NCBI RefSeq assembly: GCF_004570975.1
Contig: NZ_SPPC01000012.1
Coordinates: 38,409-102,408 of the forward strand
Direction of reading: 5' to 3'
From: Barnesiella sp. WM24
GTDB taxonomy: Bacteria > Bacteroidota > Bacteroidia > Bacteroidales > Muribaculaceae
DNA length: 64,000 nucleotides
Made by a program: the position numbers and the translations under genes. Position 1 is the first letter of the stretch; each line of letters starts with the position of its first letter. Of this stretch, positions 12,101 to 21,133 are shown in pieces. The notes under the pieces are model-generated. The model had not been told where the DNA came from and made no database searches. It was given only the letters and a program-made list of their open reading frames with translations.

Positions 12101-12448
12101 GGGTGAAAATGCCTCGGGTGTCTCCGATGCCGAATGAAAAGTGAGACGGCGCAAATCGCCGCCATCCGACGACATGACATATATATCCTGACCGCCATTA
12201 CGGTCGGAGGCAAATGCTATCTTAGAGCCGTCGGGCGACCATACAGGCTCCGATTCAAGCGACGGGGTTGCGGTAAGCCGTACCGCCGTACCGCCCCCGG
12301 CGGCTACCTTATATATGTCACCCTTATAGGTGAAAGCAATATAATTGCCATCGGGCGAAATCTTTACATCACGAAGCCACAACGGATTTACCGCAGTGGC
12401 ACTGACAGCTGCAATTGCCGCCAGAGCAGACAAATATACTTTTTTCAT
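9188..12448 (-). CDS. Tricorn-like S41 peptidase with beta-propeller and PDZ domains
   Basis: The 1,086-residue protein has a short signal peptide and repeated SPDG / IAFTYKG-type WD40-like blades (PD40) over about 20-545. A highly charged Lys/Glu/Asp linker (about 555-600) follows, then a second short propeller-like part, the C1 helical domain with ASHTGG (candidate catalytic His), a PDZ domain (about 780-860) and the S41 core. Ser992 in ANYSNAHG and Glu1049 in NYLENS correspond to the catalytic Ser and Glu of tricorn protease. The enzyme is expected to degrade peptides in the periplasm. It reads leftward 63 bp from mltD and may share its transcript. Confidence 0.88.
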   Translation of the reverse strand: MKKVYLSALAAIAAVSATAVNPLWLRDVKISPDGNYIAFTYKGDIYKVAAGGGTAVRLTATPSLESEPVWSPDGSKIAFASDRNGGQDIYVMSSDGGDLRRLTFHSASETPEAFSPDGRYVVFSAALQDPAESVLFPSGRLPELYRIPVDGGRQEMVIASPAKSLSYSPDGKFFLYQDQKGFEDQWRKHHTSSVTRDIWMYDTAAGSHRNLTSHAGEDLNPVISTDGKTVYFLSERDGKTFNVYSLSLDNPASVRQLTDFTVHPVRFLSRGANGRIAFTYDGEIYTMTDGGSKPEKVAIDIVDSDENVIQKKSVSRSNGATVSHDGKQIAFTDRGELFVTSVDYKTTKQITNTPAAEKQITWAPGNRALVYVSERDGLPALYRAIIGRDDDLNFPNATVIDEHRLLPLDSVERTYPQYSPDGSELAFIADRNKLMVMDVATKKVRQITDGSTYAERNGGFEYSWSPDGKWIVMELTNNGHEPYSDIAVVNTTGTPKVTNITLSSYFDMQPRWVLDGNAVAFLSDRYGMRSHASWGSLNDVMLVFMNQDAYDKYCLSKEDYELRKELEKQQKERKQKSETKKNDKKGKKDAEKNKDDDTEGVKDIKVELDGIRDRIVRVTPNSSDIADFVITKDGEDLYYLSAFEQGYDLWSMNLRKRDPGIVDKLDAGMLWFEMDDAGDNLFLLGPDKLSKMNFSSKNIKPVTYSARMDINPAAEREYMFDYVKREAKERFYTVDMHGVDWEAMTAAYRRFLPHINNNHDFAELLSELLGELNASHTGGRYRGSGAVDLTASLGLLYDWTYTGPGLKVTEVVEGGPFDNALSDVAPGVIIEKINGAEIGDSADYTSLFNNLRGKKTLVSISDPASGKRWEEVVLPVGAGDMSELLYKRWVKRRAADVDRWSDGRLGYVHIESMDDESYRTIYTDLLGKYVDKEGIVIDTRWNGGGRLHEDIEVLFSGDKYLTQVIRGVDVCDMPSRRWNKPSIMVQCEANYSNAHGTPWVYKHKKLGKLVGMPVPGTMTSVNWITLQDPSLVFGVPVIGYRTAEGNYLENSQLEPDIKVANDPSDAVAGEDAQLHRAVKELLDSLK

Positions 12449-12511
12449 CGGTAATTTAAAGTCGAAAATTATGTAGATAATGATTGCGGATCGGCTGAAT
12501 CAGCCTATATA

Positions 12512-14128
12512 TCAAATGTGGGGAATCTTGAGTTTTTGCCCCGCACGGATATTGGAACCCTTTATGCTGTTGGCACGCTGGATGTCGGCAATCGAGACTC
12601 CCTTGTAACGACGCGCAATAGTCGAAAGGCTCTCACCCTTCTTCACAGTGTGATACCTGTATTTTTGCGCAGGCGCCGCCTGCTTTGCCTTGGGGGCAGC
12701 CTTTACCGGCTCCACTTTAGGAGCAGGTGTAGCCGCTACCTCCTTTATCGCTGAAGAATCAGCAGCCACTACAGCAACAGCAGCAGAGTCAGCTACCTGA
12801 GCGACAGCAACGGCTTCGGGCTGTTCCACGGTCTTTTTCTTTCCGGTGGCAACTCTCTGATAAGTATTTATCTTCAACACCTTGCCTCGCGCGACAGTAT
12901 TTTTCCTCATTCCGTTCCACTTCTTGATTTCGCCGACCGTCACGCCATATTTAGCGGCAATCTTTGATAAAGTCTCACCTCGCTTCACCTTGTGACGCTT
13001 GACGACAAGCTTGGTGGTGTATTCCATATTAGGGTCGACATAATCGAGCGGAGTAGGCTCGACAACAGTGCGCTGGGCATATAGCGACGCATCGTGGCTT
13101 ATTATGCTGTCCTCGCTCATGATGTAGCTGTAAACCTGCATCGAGGGCAATACAAGTGAATAAGGACGGATGTCACCTGGAATTATATCCTTACGATACT
13201 GGGGATTCAGCACGCGCAGCTCCTCGACCGGTATATCGAGAACCGACGCCACCTGATTGAAGTGGACACGCTTGTTGACATGTATGGAGTCGGTTATTAT
13301 AGGGCGTTTGGCAAGCGCCGGGCTGATATTGTGCTGATTATAATAGGTCATGACATAGTTGGCGGCAATAAACGCCGGCACATATCCGCGTGTTTCCTGC
13401 GGAAGGAAATAATAAATGCTCCAGAAGTCCTTGTTTTCTCCGCCGGCACGCCGCAATGCCTTGTTGACATTGCCGGGACCGCAGTTGTAGGCGGCTATCG
13501 CAAGCGACCAGTCATTGTACATTTCATACAGCTGCTTGAGATACTTTGCCGCAGCCTCCGATGACGCATAGGGGTCACGACGCTCATCGACAAGCGAGTT
13601 GATTTCAAGACCAAGCCCCCTCGCAGTAGGAAGCATGAACTGCCACAATCCGGTAGCGCCCACGCGCGACACCGCATCAGGATTCAGCGCCGACTCTATA
13701 ACGGGAAGATAGCGCAGTTCAAGAGGGAGTCCGTGGCGTTCAAGAGCCTGTTCAAAGATAGGCATATAATACAGGCTCATACCGAGCATACTTTCTACGA
13801 GTTCACGGCGTCGCTGAGTGTACATGTTGATGTAAGAGCGCACAATCTGATTGTAGGGCATCTCGATTACGGTAGGCATCTGACTGAGCCTCTTGATATA
13901 CACCTCATCGGAAGCATCTATGACCGGCACCTTTGAATAGTTGGTGTTCAATACCATGTAATTCTGCAGATACCAGTTCTGCATCATCTTATGGGTATCG
14001 GTCTCGAAGCTTTCCGGATAAATGATTGAATTGTCGGTTATCGACTGTTTGAGAGTAAGTATTGAGGGCGCGGCGACAGCAGCCACTGCCGCACATCCTG
14101 CAATAAAGAGAGTTACTAATTTTTTCAT
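12512..14128 (-). CDS. mltD: Membrane-bound lytic murein transglycosylase D with two LysM domains
   Basis: The 538-residue protein has a signal peptide (about 1-20) and an SLT domain (about 115-270) with catalytic Glu145 in LPVIESALNP, GATGLWQFM and AAYNCGPGNV. An Ala/Val-rich linker and two LysM repeats, one near the middle (KRGETLSKIAAKYGV) and one at the extreme C terminus (KKGESLSTIARRYKG), bind peptidoglycan. It cleaves murein glycan strands in the periplasm. The ATG at 14128 starts the signal peptide; an upstream in-frame ATG at 14179 would overlap the DUF5683 gene. The order parA, parB, DUF5683, mltD is conserved in many Bacteroidales. Confidence 0.92.
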   Translation of the reverse strand: MKKLVTLFIAGCAAVAAVAAPSILTLKQSITDNSIIYPESFETDTHKMMQNWYLQNYMVLNTNYSKVPVIDASDEVYIKRLSQMPTVIEMPYNQIVRSYINMYTQRRRELVESMLGMSLYYMPIFEQALERHGLPLELRYLPVIESALNPDAVSRVGATGLWQFMLPTARGLGLEINSLVDERRDPYASSEAAAKYLKQLYEMYNDWSLAIAAYNCGPGNVNKALRRAGGENKDFWSIYYFLPQETRGYVPAFIAANYVMTYYNQHNISPALAKRPIITDSIHVNKRVHFNQVASVLDIPVEELRVLNPQYRKDIIPGDIRPYSLVLPSMQVYSYIMSEDSIISHDASLYAQRTVVEPTPLDYVDPNMEYTTKLVVKRHKVKRGETLSKIAAKYGVTVGEIKKWNGMRKNTVARGKVLKINTYQRVATGKKKTVEQPEAVAVAQVADSAAVAVVAADSSAIKEVAATPAPKVEPVKAAPKAKQAAPAQKYRYHTVKKGESLSTIARRYKGVSIADIQRANSIKGSNIRAGQKLKIPHI

Positions 14129-14160
14129 TGACCGGTCTATTTTATTAGAGAGAATGAATA

Positions 14161-15114
14161 TTAAAAATTCAGCGCCCACTGAAGCCCTATGCCGGGATTG
14201 CCCGACACTCGTGAATCCTTTATCACTGTCGGATGCACCTCCATCGACAAGTCGGGCGAGATATCAAAATGGGCGAGCGAAGCATCGACATAAGCGTCGA
14301 CCATCGCTACAAGATAGACTCCTATCATGCATATGATACAGAGGTCTCGGTTACGTCGGTAAAAGTCTTTTTTTGACTTGAAAGTCTTTTCAAGCCATGT
14401 GCGGTTAAGGCTCTCCTCCTTGGTGTTGGGAGGGTAAAAGTCCATGTAACTGTTAGTTGACGGGTCATTGTCCATCAAGTCCCTGTAAGCCTGGGTGTAA
14501 TCGTCAAGCATACGGTTGTTCCAGTCAGTGGCGTAGGCAAGCCCCATGAAACCGCCGATGACGATAGGCAGCTTCCAGTATCGGCGATTATATAGCTGTC
14601 CCAGACCCGGACATAACGCACTGAGCCATACAGCGCGGGTAGGGTTGGGGTTAAAATCCCTTACCATGTAGTCGGGATCGAAATCGTCACCGACAAACAC
14701 CGTGTCGACATACTGATGCACGACCGTGTCGACAGGCACCTCCCCGACAACAGTAGTCACGATGCTGTCGCCCTTGACTGAAATGGAATCTTCTGTAACA
14801 AAAGCCGGGGTGTCCTCCGGAACCGAAAGATAAATAGAGTCGGGAAATGCATCGAGTGCCGACGGGTCAAGACGGCTCATAACCGCGGCTGAATCAGTGG
14901 CGGCTGAATCAGCAGCCGCAATGTCGGGTAAAGCAATCAAGGTGCCGTAATCAGGGGGGGGCACAGAACCGTCGGGCACCTCATAGGAGGTATATCCGCT
15001 TATTGCTGAAAAAATGTTAAAAGGAAACGCGATTACGAATGTAAGCGCTACAATCACGACCCGCGTCGTGAAACTTAAATTAGACGTACTACCGTTTTCC
15101 TTTGTTCTTTTCAT
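14161..15114 (-). CDS. DUF5683 domain membrane protein
   Basis: The protein is about 317 residues. A hydrophobic N-terminal segment (about 15-37) is followed by a low-complexity Asp/Ala/Ser stretch and then the DUF5683 domain, beginning PTRAVWLSALCPGLGQLYNRRYWKLP with a predicted membrane hairpin and a later hydrophobic segment (about 265-285). The function of DUF5683 is unknown; its fixed place between parB and a murein transglycosylase suggests an envelope role linked to cell division or segregation. An upstream GTG at 15126 is possible, but the ATG at 15114 is preferred. It lies 32 bp from mltD. Confidence 0.82.
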   Translation of the reverse strand: MKRTKENGSTSNLSFTTRVVIVALTFVIAFPFNIFSAISGYTSYEVPDGSVPPPDYGTLIALPDIAAADSAATDSAAVMSRLDPSALDAFPDSIYLSVPEDTPAFVTEDSISVKGDSIVTTVVGEVPVDTVVHQYVDTVFVGDDFDPDYMVRDFNPNPTRAVWLSALCPGLGQLYNRRYWKLPIVIGGFMGLAYATDWNNRMLDDYTQAYRDLMDNDPSTNSYMDFYPPNTKEESLNRTWLEKTFKSKKDFYRRNRDLCIICMIGVYLVAMVDAYVDASLAHFDISPDLSMEVHPTVIKDSRVSGNPGIGLQWALNF

Positions 15115-15188
15115 TAGATAATTCACTGACTTTCAAAAAGTCACGTTATATTAAACAGCATAAGAAGCCACTCCGTGACCGACGCGTG

Positions 15189-16085
15189 TCAGCCCTCGGA
15201 GTGTTTTATCGTATCAAAGATAGCAATTAATTGGACAAGTTCCTCTTCATTTTTAAACGGGAAGGTGATTTTTCCTTTTCCCTGAGGGTTGCAGGTAAAC
15301 TGAACCTTGGTGCGGAACGACGCTGAAAGATGCTTTTTAAGGATGTCAAAATCCTTATTGGTCATCGTCGTAGTCTTGGGCTTTTCAGGTTCGGTACCGT
15401 TTTCAGCCGCAAGCTGGTAAGCTTTTGCCAGCTCCTCGACTTTTCTTACAGAAAGCCCGTGCTTTATAATCTCATTATACAGTTTCAACTGAAGCGACGG
15501 CTGATTTATGGTAAGCAACGCACGTGCATGCCCCATGTCCACACGCTTGTCGCGCAACCCGAGCTGCACCTCGGCAGGAAGCTTCAGCAGGCGAAGGAAA
15601 TTTGCCACCGTAGCACGCTTTTTTCCTATGCGCTCGCTCAGGCGTTCCTGAGTAAGATTATACTGGTCAATCAGCTTCTTGAACGTAAGGGCTATCTCGA
15701 TTGCATTTAGATCCTCGCGCTGTATATTCTCGATAAGCGCCATCTCGGTAAGCTCGCTGTCATTGGCTGTACGTATATAGGCGGGCACCGATGTAAGCCC
15801 CGCCCTCAGCGCCGCACGATAGCGTCGCTCTCCGGCGATTATCTGATATGCGTTGTCGCCTGTCTTTCTTAGAGAGAGGGGCTGTATTATACCGAGTTCC
15901 CTGATTGAGGCGGCAAGCTCGTCAAGAGCCTCCTCGTCAAAAGAGGTACGCGGCTGGTCAGGGTTGGGCGAGATATACTGCAGGTCGATGTCGTTGATAG
16001 CGGAAGAACCACGCGCAGGCACGTCATCCATAGGGATAAGAGAGTCAAGCCCACGACCGAGTGCGTTACGTTTGATAGAAGCCAT
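15189..16085 (-). CDS. parB: Chromosome-partitioning protein ParB
   Basis: The 298-residue protein has the N-terminal ParB/CTPase fold (PNPDQPRTSFD, then GERRYRAALRAG, the CTP-binding box), a central helix-turn-helix (LTQERLSERIGKKRATVANFLRLLKLP) and a short C-terminal dimerisation region. It binds parS and, with ParA, segregates the chromosome origin. It follows parA by 26 bp. No parS palindrome was recognised in the window. Confidence 0.95.
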   Translation of the reverse strand: MASIKRNALGRGLDSLIPMDDVPARGSSAINDIDLQYISPNPDQPRTSFDEEALDELAASIRELGIIQPLSLRKTGDNAYQIIAGERRYRAALRAGLTSVPAYIRTANDSELTEMALIENIQREDLNAIEIALTFKKLIDQYNLTQERLSERIGKKRATVANFLRLLKLPAEVQLGLRDKRVDMGHARALLTINQPSLQLKLYNEIIKHGLSVRKVEELAKAYQLAAENGTEPEKPKTTTMTNKDFDILKKHLSASFRTKVQFTCNPQGKGKITFPFKNEEELVQLIAIFDTIKHSEG

Positions 16086-16111
16086 AGATAGTTTTTTAGG
16101 TTGTTATGAGG

Positions 16112-16897
16112 TTATTCGGCATGAACCGCTGCACGTCTGTGTTTTGCGATAAGCTCCTTGGCAAGCATTGTATGGCTTGTTGCACCGCGGCTTTCCGGGT
16201 CATAAAGCAGCGCCGGCAGTCCGTGGGAGGGCGCCTCGCTGAGCCTGATGTTTCGCGGAATAACAGTGTTGAACACCATGTCGCCGAAGTGACCTTTCAG
16301 CTCTTCATAAATCTGATTGGCGAGACGCAGGCGCGCGTCATACATCGTGAGGAGAAATCCCTCGATTTCCAGATGGGGGTTGAGCTTCGACTTTATTATA
16401 CGTATAGTGTTGAGAAGCTTGCTTATGCCTTCAAGCGCGAAGTATTCAGCCTGGACAGGTATTATCACCGAGTCGGCGGCAGTAAGCGCGTTTACGGTAA
16501 TAAGCCCGAGCGAAGGCGAACAGTCGATCAGTATATAGTCATATTTTTCAGCTACCGGAGTGAGCACGTTAAGCAGTATCCTCTCCCTGTCGGGCTTGCT
16601 GACAAGCTCCAGCTCCGCTCCGGCAAGGTCGATGCGCGAGCCGACAAGGTCAAGCCCGTCGACACATGTAGCCACCTGAGAACCGTCGACAGGGTAATTG
16701 TCGACAAGACACTCGTAAATGGACGAAGACATGGAGCGCGGATCGATACCGTATCCTGAAGTGGCGTTTGCCTGAGGGTCGGCATCGATGATGAGCACTT
16801 TCTTACCTTGATTTGCGAGCGATGCCGCAAGGTTTATGGTAGTAGTCGTCTTACCTACCCCGCCCTTCTGATTGGCTATTGCAATAATTTTACCCAT
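16112..16897 (-). CDS. parA: Chromosome-partitioning ATPase ParA (Soj)
   Basis: The 261-residue cytoplasmic ATPase has the deviant Walker A motif [14 protein letters not shown] at residues 10-23, the Walker A' [13 protein letters not shown], and [12 protein letters not shown] as Walker B. It forms DNA-bound ATP dimers that drive ParB-parS movement. It is the first gene of the leftward parA-parB-DUF5683-mltD group. A -7 box on the minus strand lies 22 bp upstream. Confidence 0.96.
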   Translation of the reverse strand: MGKIIAIANQKGGVGKTTTTINLAASLANQGKKVLIIDADPQANATSGYGIDPRSMSSSIYECLVDNYPVDGSQVATCVDGLDLVGSRIDLAGAELELVSKPDRERILLNVLTPVAEKYDYILIDCSPSLGLITVNALTAADSVIIPVQAEYFALEGISKLLNTIRIIKSKLNPHLEIEGFLLTMYDARLRLANQIYEELKGHFGDMVFNTVIPRNIRLSEAPSHGLPALLYDPESRGATSHTMLAKELIAKHRRAAVHAE

Positions 16898-16918
16898 AAG
16901 CAGTTACAATTGACTACG

Positions 16919-16926
16919 CAAAGATA
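16919..16926 (-). promoter_or_regulatory. -7 element TATCTTTG upstream of parA
   Basis: This is an exact TAnnTTTG match on the minus strand, 22 bp from the parA start, in the 222-bp gap shared with the divergent surE. Confidence 0.5.
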
Positions 16927-17068
16927 ATTATTAATCTTCAATAACCGCCAAAATCAAAGGTATCATTTTGCGTTAAATGTTGATAACTGACCGTTTGTGT
17001 TAATAACGCCACGCCGGAATATTCGGTAAAGAGACCGTCGCGACGGAGCGAAAGTCATCTTATTTTCT

Positions 17069-17076
17069 TATCTTTG
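17069..17076 (+). promoter_or_regulatory. -7 element TATCTTTG upstream of surE
   Basis: This is an exact TAnnTTTG match 44 bp before the surE start; no clear -33 TTTG is seen at the expected distance. Confidence 0.45.
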
Positions 17077-17119
17077 TGACTGTATTCTTTATTTAGTAAC
17101 CACCAAAATCAGATAATTC

Positions 17120-17890
17120 ATGGCAAAGACAGATAAGCCGCTCATATTGATCACCAACGATGACGGCATAGACGCGCCGGGCATCCATGAGCTTGTCAAC
17201 TACGTCAGGGAGATGGGTGAAATCGTGGTCGTGGCGCCTGATTCCCCCCACTCGGGACAGTCATCGGCAATATCGGTCAACAAGGTATTGCAGATAACTT
17301 CTCACGCCGACTATAACGGAGCAAAGATGTATTCGGTCAACGGCACGCCCGTTGACTGCATAAAACTCGGCATGCACGCAATCGTCACCCGCCGCCCCGA
17401 CCTGATACTCTCGGGCATAAACCACGGGTCAAACTCAGGCAACTCGATAATATATTCCGGCACGATGGGTGCGGTATTGGAAGGATGTATGCTCGGAATC
17501 CCGTCAATCGGTTATTCCTACCACTCCCATGACCAGGGGAGCGACATGACCTGCTGTGATGAGACGGTAAAGACTATAACTTCCCGCGTGATTGAGCGGG
17601 GACTGCCTGCCGACATATGCCTGAATGTCAACATACCCAAGTGTGAGAAGGTATGTGGCATAAAAGTCGCACGCGCCGCCAGGGGATACTGGACCGAGGA
17701 ATATGCCGACTATACCGACCCCCACGGCAAACCGTTTTACTGGCTGACCGGCAGATTTCATAACGAAGAGCCCGACAACCCCGAGACCGACCTCTATTGG
17801 ACCGACCGCGGGTATGTGTCGGTCGTGCCGTGTCATCCCGACCAGTCGGCGACAGCCTCTGTGGCAGAAATCGGCGACCTGCTGAGTTAA
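17120..17890 (+). CDS. surE: 5'-nucleotidase SurE
   Basis: The 256-residue protein is full length for SurE. It has the metal-binding NDDGIDAPG near the N terminus (Asp14, Asp15), APDSPHSGQSSAIS, GTPVDCIK, and SGINHGSNSGNSIIYSGTMGA, the remaining active-site motif. SurE is a cytoplasmic metal-dependent phosphatase for nucleoside 5'- and 3'-monophosphates and short polyphosphate. The gene is alone on its strand and followed by a terminator shared with fumarase. Confidence 0.96.
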   Translation: MAKTDKPLILITNDDGIDAPGIHELVNYVREMGEIVVVAPDSPHSGQSSAISVNKVLQITSHADYNGAKMYSVNGTPVDCIKLGMHAIVTRRPDLILSGINHGSNSGNSIIYSGTMGAVLEGCMLGIPSIGYSYHSHDQGSDMTCCDETVKTITSRVIERGLPADICLNVNIPKCEKVCGIKVARAARGYWTEEYADYTDPHGKPFYWLTGRFHNEEPDNPETDLYWTDRGYVSVVPCHPDQSATASVAEIGDLLS

Positions 17891-17909
17891 CGACCTACAG
17901 TCATAAAGT

Positions 17910-17951
17910 AATAGCGGCATCACCGGAAGTCAGGCGATGCCGCTATTTTTT
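17910..17951. terminator. Bidirectional terminator between surE and fumarase
   Basis: A 12-bp stem (aatagcggcatc / gatgccgctatt) is followed by a T run on the + strand and preceded by A-rich sequence for the opposite strand. Confidence 0.8.
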
Positions 17952-17979
17952 ATATCAGCGTAAAGCGTTTACGGGATAG

Positions 17980-19629
17980 TTATTTCGCTACGGGACAGCC
18001 GTTGCAACGCTCGGCAATCTGAGTGAAGAAATCATTGCCCTTGTCATCTACGAGGATAAACGCGGGGAAATCCTCAACCTCGATTTTCCAGATAGCCTCC
18101 ATGCCGAGTTCGGGATATTCAAGACACTCGACTTTCTTGATGCTGTTGTAAGCGAGGATTGCTGCGGGACCGCCGATGCTGCCGAGATAGAAACCTCCAT
18201 GCTTGTGGCAAGCGTCGGTAACCTGCTTGCTGCGGTTGCCCTTGGCTATCATCACCATTGAACCGCCTGCTGCCTGGAACTGGTCGACATAAGAGTCCAT
18301 ACGTCCGGCGGTGGTAGGGCCGAATGAGCCTGAAGGCATGCCCTCCGGAGTCTTTGCCGGTCCTGCATAATAGATAGGATGATCCTTCAGATAATCGGGC
18401 ATTGCCTCTCCGCGGTCAAGGCGCTCTTTAATCTTCGCATGCGCGATGTCACGACCCACCACGATTGTACCGTTAAGCGAGAGACGGGTCGACACGGGAT
18501 ACTTGGTCAATTCAGCGAGTATCTCAGGCATCGGGCGGTTAAGGTCAATCTTCACTACATTACCTTCGCCCTGCTTGCGCAGCTCGTCGGGAATAAGTTC
18601 ACCGGGGTTGGTGTCGAGTTTTTCAATCCAGAGTCCGTCCTTGTTAATCTTGGCTTTCACATTACGGTCGGCAGAACAGCTCACACCGAGACCGACGGGA
18701 CACGAAGCACCGTGACGCGGCAGGCGGATGACGCGGATGTCATGGGCAAAATACTTGCCGCCAAACTGTGCGCCAAGACCGATATTCTGCGCTTCCTTGA
18801 GGAGCGTCTTCTCAAGCTCCACGTCACGGAAAGCGCGACCATACTCATTTCCTGTCGTAGGAAGATTGTCATAATACTTAACCGAAGCCTTCTTGACTGT
18901 GGCAAGGTTCATTTCAGCCGATGTTCCGCCGATGACAAACGCAATATGGTAAGGCGGACATGCAGCCGTTCCGAGCGACTTCATCTTCTCAACGAGGAAG
19001 GGCACGAGCTTCTCAGGATTAAGAAGCGCCTTGGTCTCCTGATAGAGATAAGTCTTGTTTGCCGAGCCGCCACCCTTTGCGACAAAGAGAAATTTGTATT
19101 CATTGCCGTCTACAGCGTAGAGGTCAATCTGGGCGGGAAGATTGCAGCCGGTGTTAACCTCGTCATACATATTGAGCGGGGCATTCTGCGAATAGCGCAG
19201 GTTGCAGCCGGTGTAAGTGTCATAGACACCGTGTGACAGCTGCTCCTCGTCACCGCCGCCGGTGTAAACATTCTGACCCTTCTTACCGATGACAATCGCA
19301 GTACCGGTGTCCTGGCAGAAAGGAAGCTGACCTTTTGCGGCGATTTCCGCGTTGCGGAGCATCGTAAGAGCCACAAACTTGTCATTTTCACTCGCCTCAG
19401 GGTCACTGAGTATCTTTGCCACCATAGCGTTATGCTCACGACGGAGCATGAAAGAGTTGTCGTGGGTAGCCTGGCGGGCAAGCACCCTCAGAGCCTCCGG
19501 ATCAACGACAAGCATTTCGTGTCCGTTCCAATTTTCAACCTTCACGTAGTCGGAAGTAAGATGATAATATTCCGTAGTGTCAGCCGACATCGGAAACGGT
19601 TCCTGATATACAAACGGTTTTTGTGCCAT
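17980..19629 (-). CDS. fumB: Class I fumarate hydratase (iron-sulfur)
   Basis: The 549-residue protein has the N-terminal alpha-helical domain and C-terminal swivelling domain fused, as in Escherichia coli FumA and FumB. Cys105 (PFCQDTGTA), Cys224 (TAACPP) and Cys318 (GVSCSADR) fall at the cluster-ligand positions of FumA. It interconverts fumarate and malate in the cytoplasm with a 4Fe-4S cluster; in Bacteroidales this runs mainly toward fumarate for anaerobic fumarate respiration. It is monocistronic. A -7 box (TAAATTTG on the minus strand, 19661-19668) lies upstream. Confidence 0.95.
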   Translation of the reverse strand: MAQKPFVYQEPFPMSADTTEYYHLTSDYVKVENWNGHEMLVVDPEALRVLARQATHDNSFMLRREHNAMVAKILSDPEASENDKFVALTMLRNAEIAAKGQLPFCQDTGTAIVIGKKGQNVYTGGGDEEQLSHGVYDTYTGCNLRYSQNAPLNMYDEVNTGCNLPAQIDLYAVDGNEYKFLFVAKGGGSANKTYLYQETKALLNPEKLVPFLVEKMKSLGTAACPPYHIAFVIGGTSAEMNLATVKKASVKYYDNLPTTGNEYGRAFRDVELEKTLLKEAQNIGLGAQFGGKYFAHDIRVIRLPRHGASCPVGLGVSCSADRNVKAKINKDGLWIEKLDTNPGELIPDELRKQGEGNVVKIDLNRPMPEILAELTKYPVSTRLSLNGTIVVGRDIAHAKIKERLDRGEAMPDYLKDHPIYYAGPAKTPEGMPSGSFGPTTAGRMDSYVDQFQAAGGSMVMIAKGNRSKQVTDACHKHGGFYLGSIGGPAAILAYNSIKKVECLEYPELGMEAIWKIEVEDFPAFILVDDKGNDFFTQIAERCNGCPVAK

Positions 19630-19660
19630 ATATAGTTAAGTATTTGGTTATGCTATCGTG

Positions 19661-19668
19661 CAAATTTA
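19661..19668 (-). promoter_or_regulatory. -7 element TAAATTTG of the fumarase gene
   Basis: This is an exact TAnnTTTG match on the minus strand, 31 bp upstream of the fumarase start; a weak CTTG lies about 20 nt further upstream. Confidence 0.5.
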
Positions 19669-19844
19669 CACAATCCCAACCTACAAAACAAGAATATTAC
19701 ACTTATTTCACAGTAGCGGCAAGAGTAATATTGCGCTCCGCGAGTGTGACCCGCGGATTCCATGACGTCAAGCATCTCGAGCGACAGCGCCGGAGCTGCT
19801 AAAGAGCGTCCGTGGCAGCGTTAACAAATATTGGGGAACGGAGT

Positions 19845-20477
19845 CTAATATGTGTGGATGAATTTGCGGTAATAACCTGTGTAGCTGTCAAAACTGTAAC
19901 TGTCACGATTCCGGATTATTCGGATAAAGGTGTCACTGTCTTCATCATAGACTTTTCCGAACATTTCCTTGAAATAGTTGTCAAACCTTGTTTTATCCCA
20001 GGAATAAACTAAATCGGATATTATTCTATCACTTGGTTTGCTTTCAAACCATAATGGTTCAATCACGACATATGAATTCTTATAATACCAATTGATATTG
20101 CGTCTCTCGTAGCGTTCACGGAGCCGTCCGTAAACGTAAGTTGTGTCTTCCTCCAATTTACTCCGATATTCTTTCCCTCCTTTGTGCCACACTCCAACGC
20201 CACTGATATCACCATCACTGGGCATCGTGAAAGTGATATATAGTGTGTCCGGACGGTTTTTGGTGTCGGCCAGCTCAAGGATATTGGATTTGGTCAACGC
20301 ATCATACATCTGGGTGATTCTGACTGTTTTAGGTTTTCCCATTCCAAATTCCTTGACAAAAACCTCCTTGACTATTTCTTTAAGCGGCGGCACGGCAGCC
20401 TTTGCTCGACGCTGCGCGCTGACACACACCGGCATCATCGCCGCCATAACCAAAATCAATACCAATAATCGTTTCAT
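19845..20477 (-). CDS. Secreted protein of unknown function
   Basis: The 210-residue protein has a clear signal peptide (about 1-21, ending CVSAQ). The rest is rich in Tyr and charged residues with predicted beta strands and no motif I recognise. The C terminus (DSYSFDSYTGYYRKFIHTY) is Tyr-rich. It lies between fumarase and the RHS-tip array, on the same strand as both. Its stop codon overlaps a copy of a GC-rich motif also found after two other genes. Likely periplasmic or outer-surface; no function is proposed. Confidence 0.6.
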   Translation of the reverse strand: MKRLLVLILVMAAMMPVCVSAQRRAKAAVPPLKEIVKEVFVKEFGMGKPKTVRITQMYDALTKSNILELADTKNRPDTLYITFTMPSDGDISGVGVWHKGGKEYRSKLEEDTTYVYGRLRERYERRNINWYYKNSYVVIEPLWFESKPSDRIISDLVYSWDKTRFDNYFKEMFGKVYDEDSDTFIRIIRNRDSYSFDSYTGYYRKFIHTY

Positions 20478-20520
20478 ATACTACAAATTTAAATGATTAG
20501 TTATACTAAAATAATTATAA

Positions 20521-20625
20521 TTAAATCACCCGCTTGACCGCCCCGTTCTCGTAGACCACCGGGCAGGATAAGTCGAGTGTGTCACGGCGTAGCCTGGTAT
20601 TGAGTATTCGAAAAATATTATCCAT
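20521..20625 (-). pseudogene. Remnant of an RHS core
   Basis: A 34-codon open frame on the minus strand ends DLSCPVVYENGAVKRVI. VYENGAVKR matches the VYENGxLKRIL segment just before the RHS-associated core of Bacteroidales RHS/YD proteins. Its ATG sits in CCATGG and overlaps the last codons of the gene at 20618-21133. The rest of any RHS gene is missing, so this is best read as debris from RHS recombination. Confidence 0.5.
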
Positions 20626-21133
20626 GGCAATCGACGAGATAATATACAAAAGTAAATACATATTGTTTTGCGGCATCAACATAATGGAGGCGACCGCTAT
20701 TTAGTAGAGATAAATTGTTTACATGGTCTAAAATACTGTCAGTAAACTCTTCTTGTGAAGAATATAGCTTTCTATATGTAGGAGTCAATATTTTATCGTT
20801 TTCACAATCTTTTTTCTCCTCATAGCTTTTATAGCGAATAACAAGAGCCTTATTCAAAACATAAAGATTGCTGTCAAGGCAAACTTCGCATATAACAGTA
20901 ATGTTACCATTGATTTCTTCAGGAAAAGAGTCTATACATACATGAAATCTTTTATGCGACATTATTGAATCTGCTGCATTATTATAAATTTCATTTAAGT
21001 CAGCATGGGAATACATAATTCCGTATTCATTTTGCCCATAATCAGATGTATTATCTGATGGTCTATTCATTGAGCATGAGACATTCAGTAAGGCACAATG
21101 TATTAGAAATATTATTATTTTGAATTTATCCAT
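20618..21133 (-). CDS. Small exported lipoprotein, candidate immunity protein for the RHS tip
   Basis: The 171-residue protein has a hydrophobic N terminus leading to Cys20 (LLNVSC), which resembles a lipobox. The mature part is acidic and mixed alpha/beta, with no family I recognise. Its ATG lies inside the last codons of the upstream RHS tip (19-bp overlap, ATG within CCATGG), so translation is probably coupled. Downstream placement and tight overlap are typical of immunity genes; that role is inferred from position. The sequence is AT-rich against the neighbouring fumarase and parAB genes. Confidence 0.55.
   Translation of the reverse strand: MDKFKIIIFLIHCALLNVSCSMNRPSDNTSDYGQNEYGIMYSHADLNEIYNNAADSIMSHKRFHVCIDSFPEEINGNITVICEVCLDSNLYVLNKALVIRYKSYEEKKDCENDKILTPTYRKLYSSQEEFTDSILDHVNNLSLLNSGRLHYVDAAKQYVFTFVYYLVDCHG

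Noticed and set aside
15189..17119. parS site near parAB
   Set aside because: No TGTTNCACGTGAAACA-like palindrome could be found by eye in or around the par genes.
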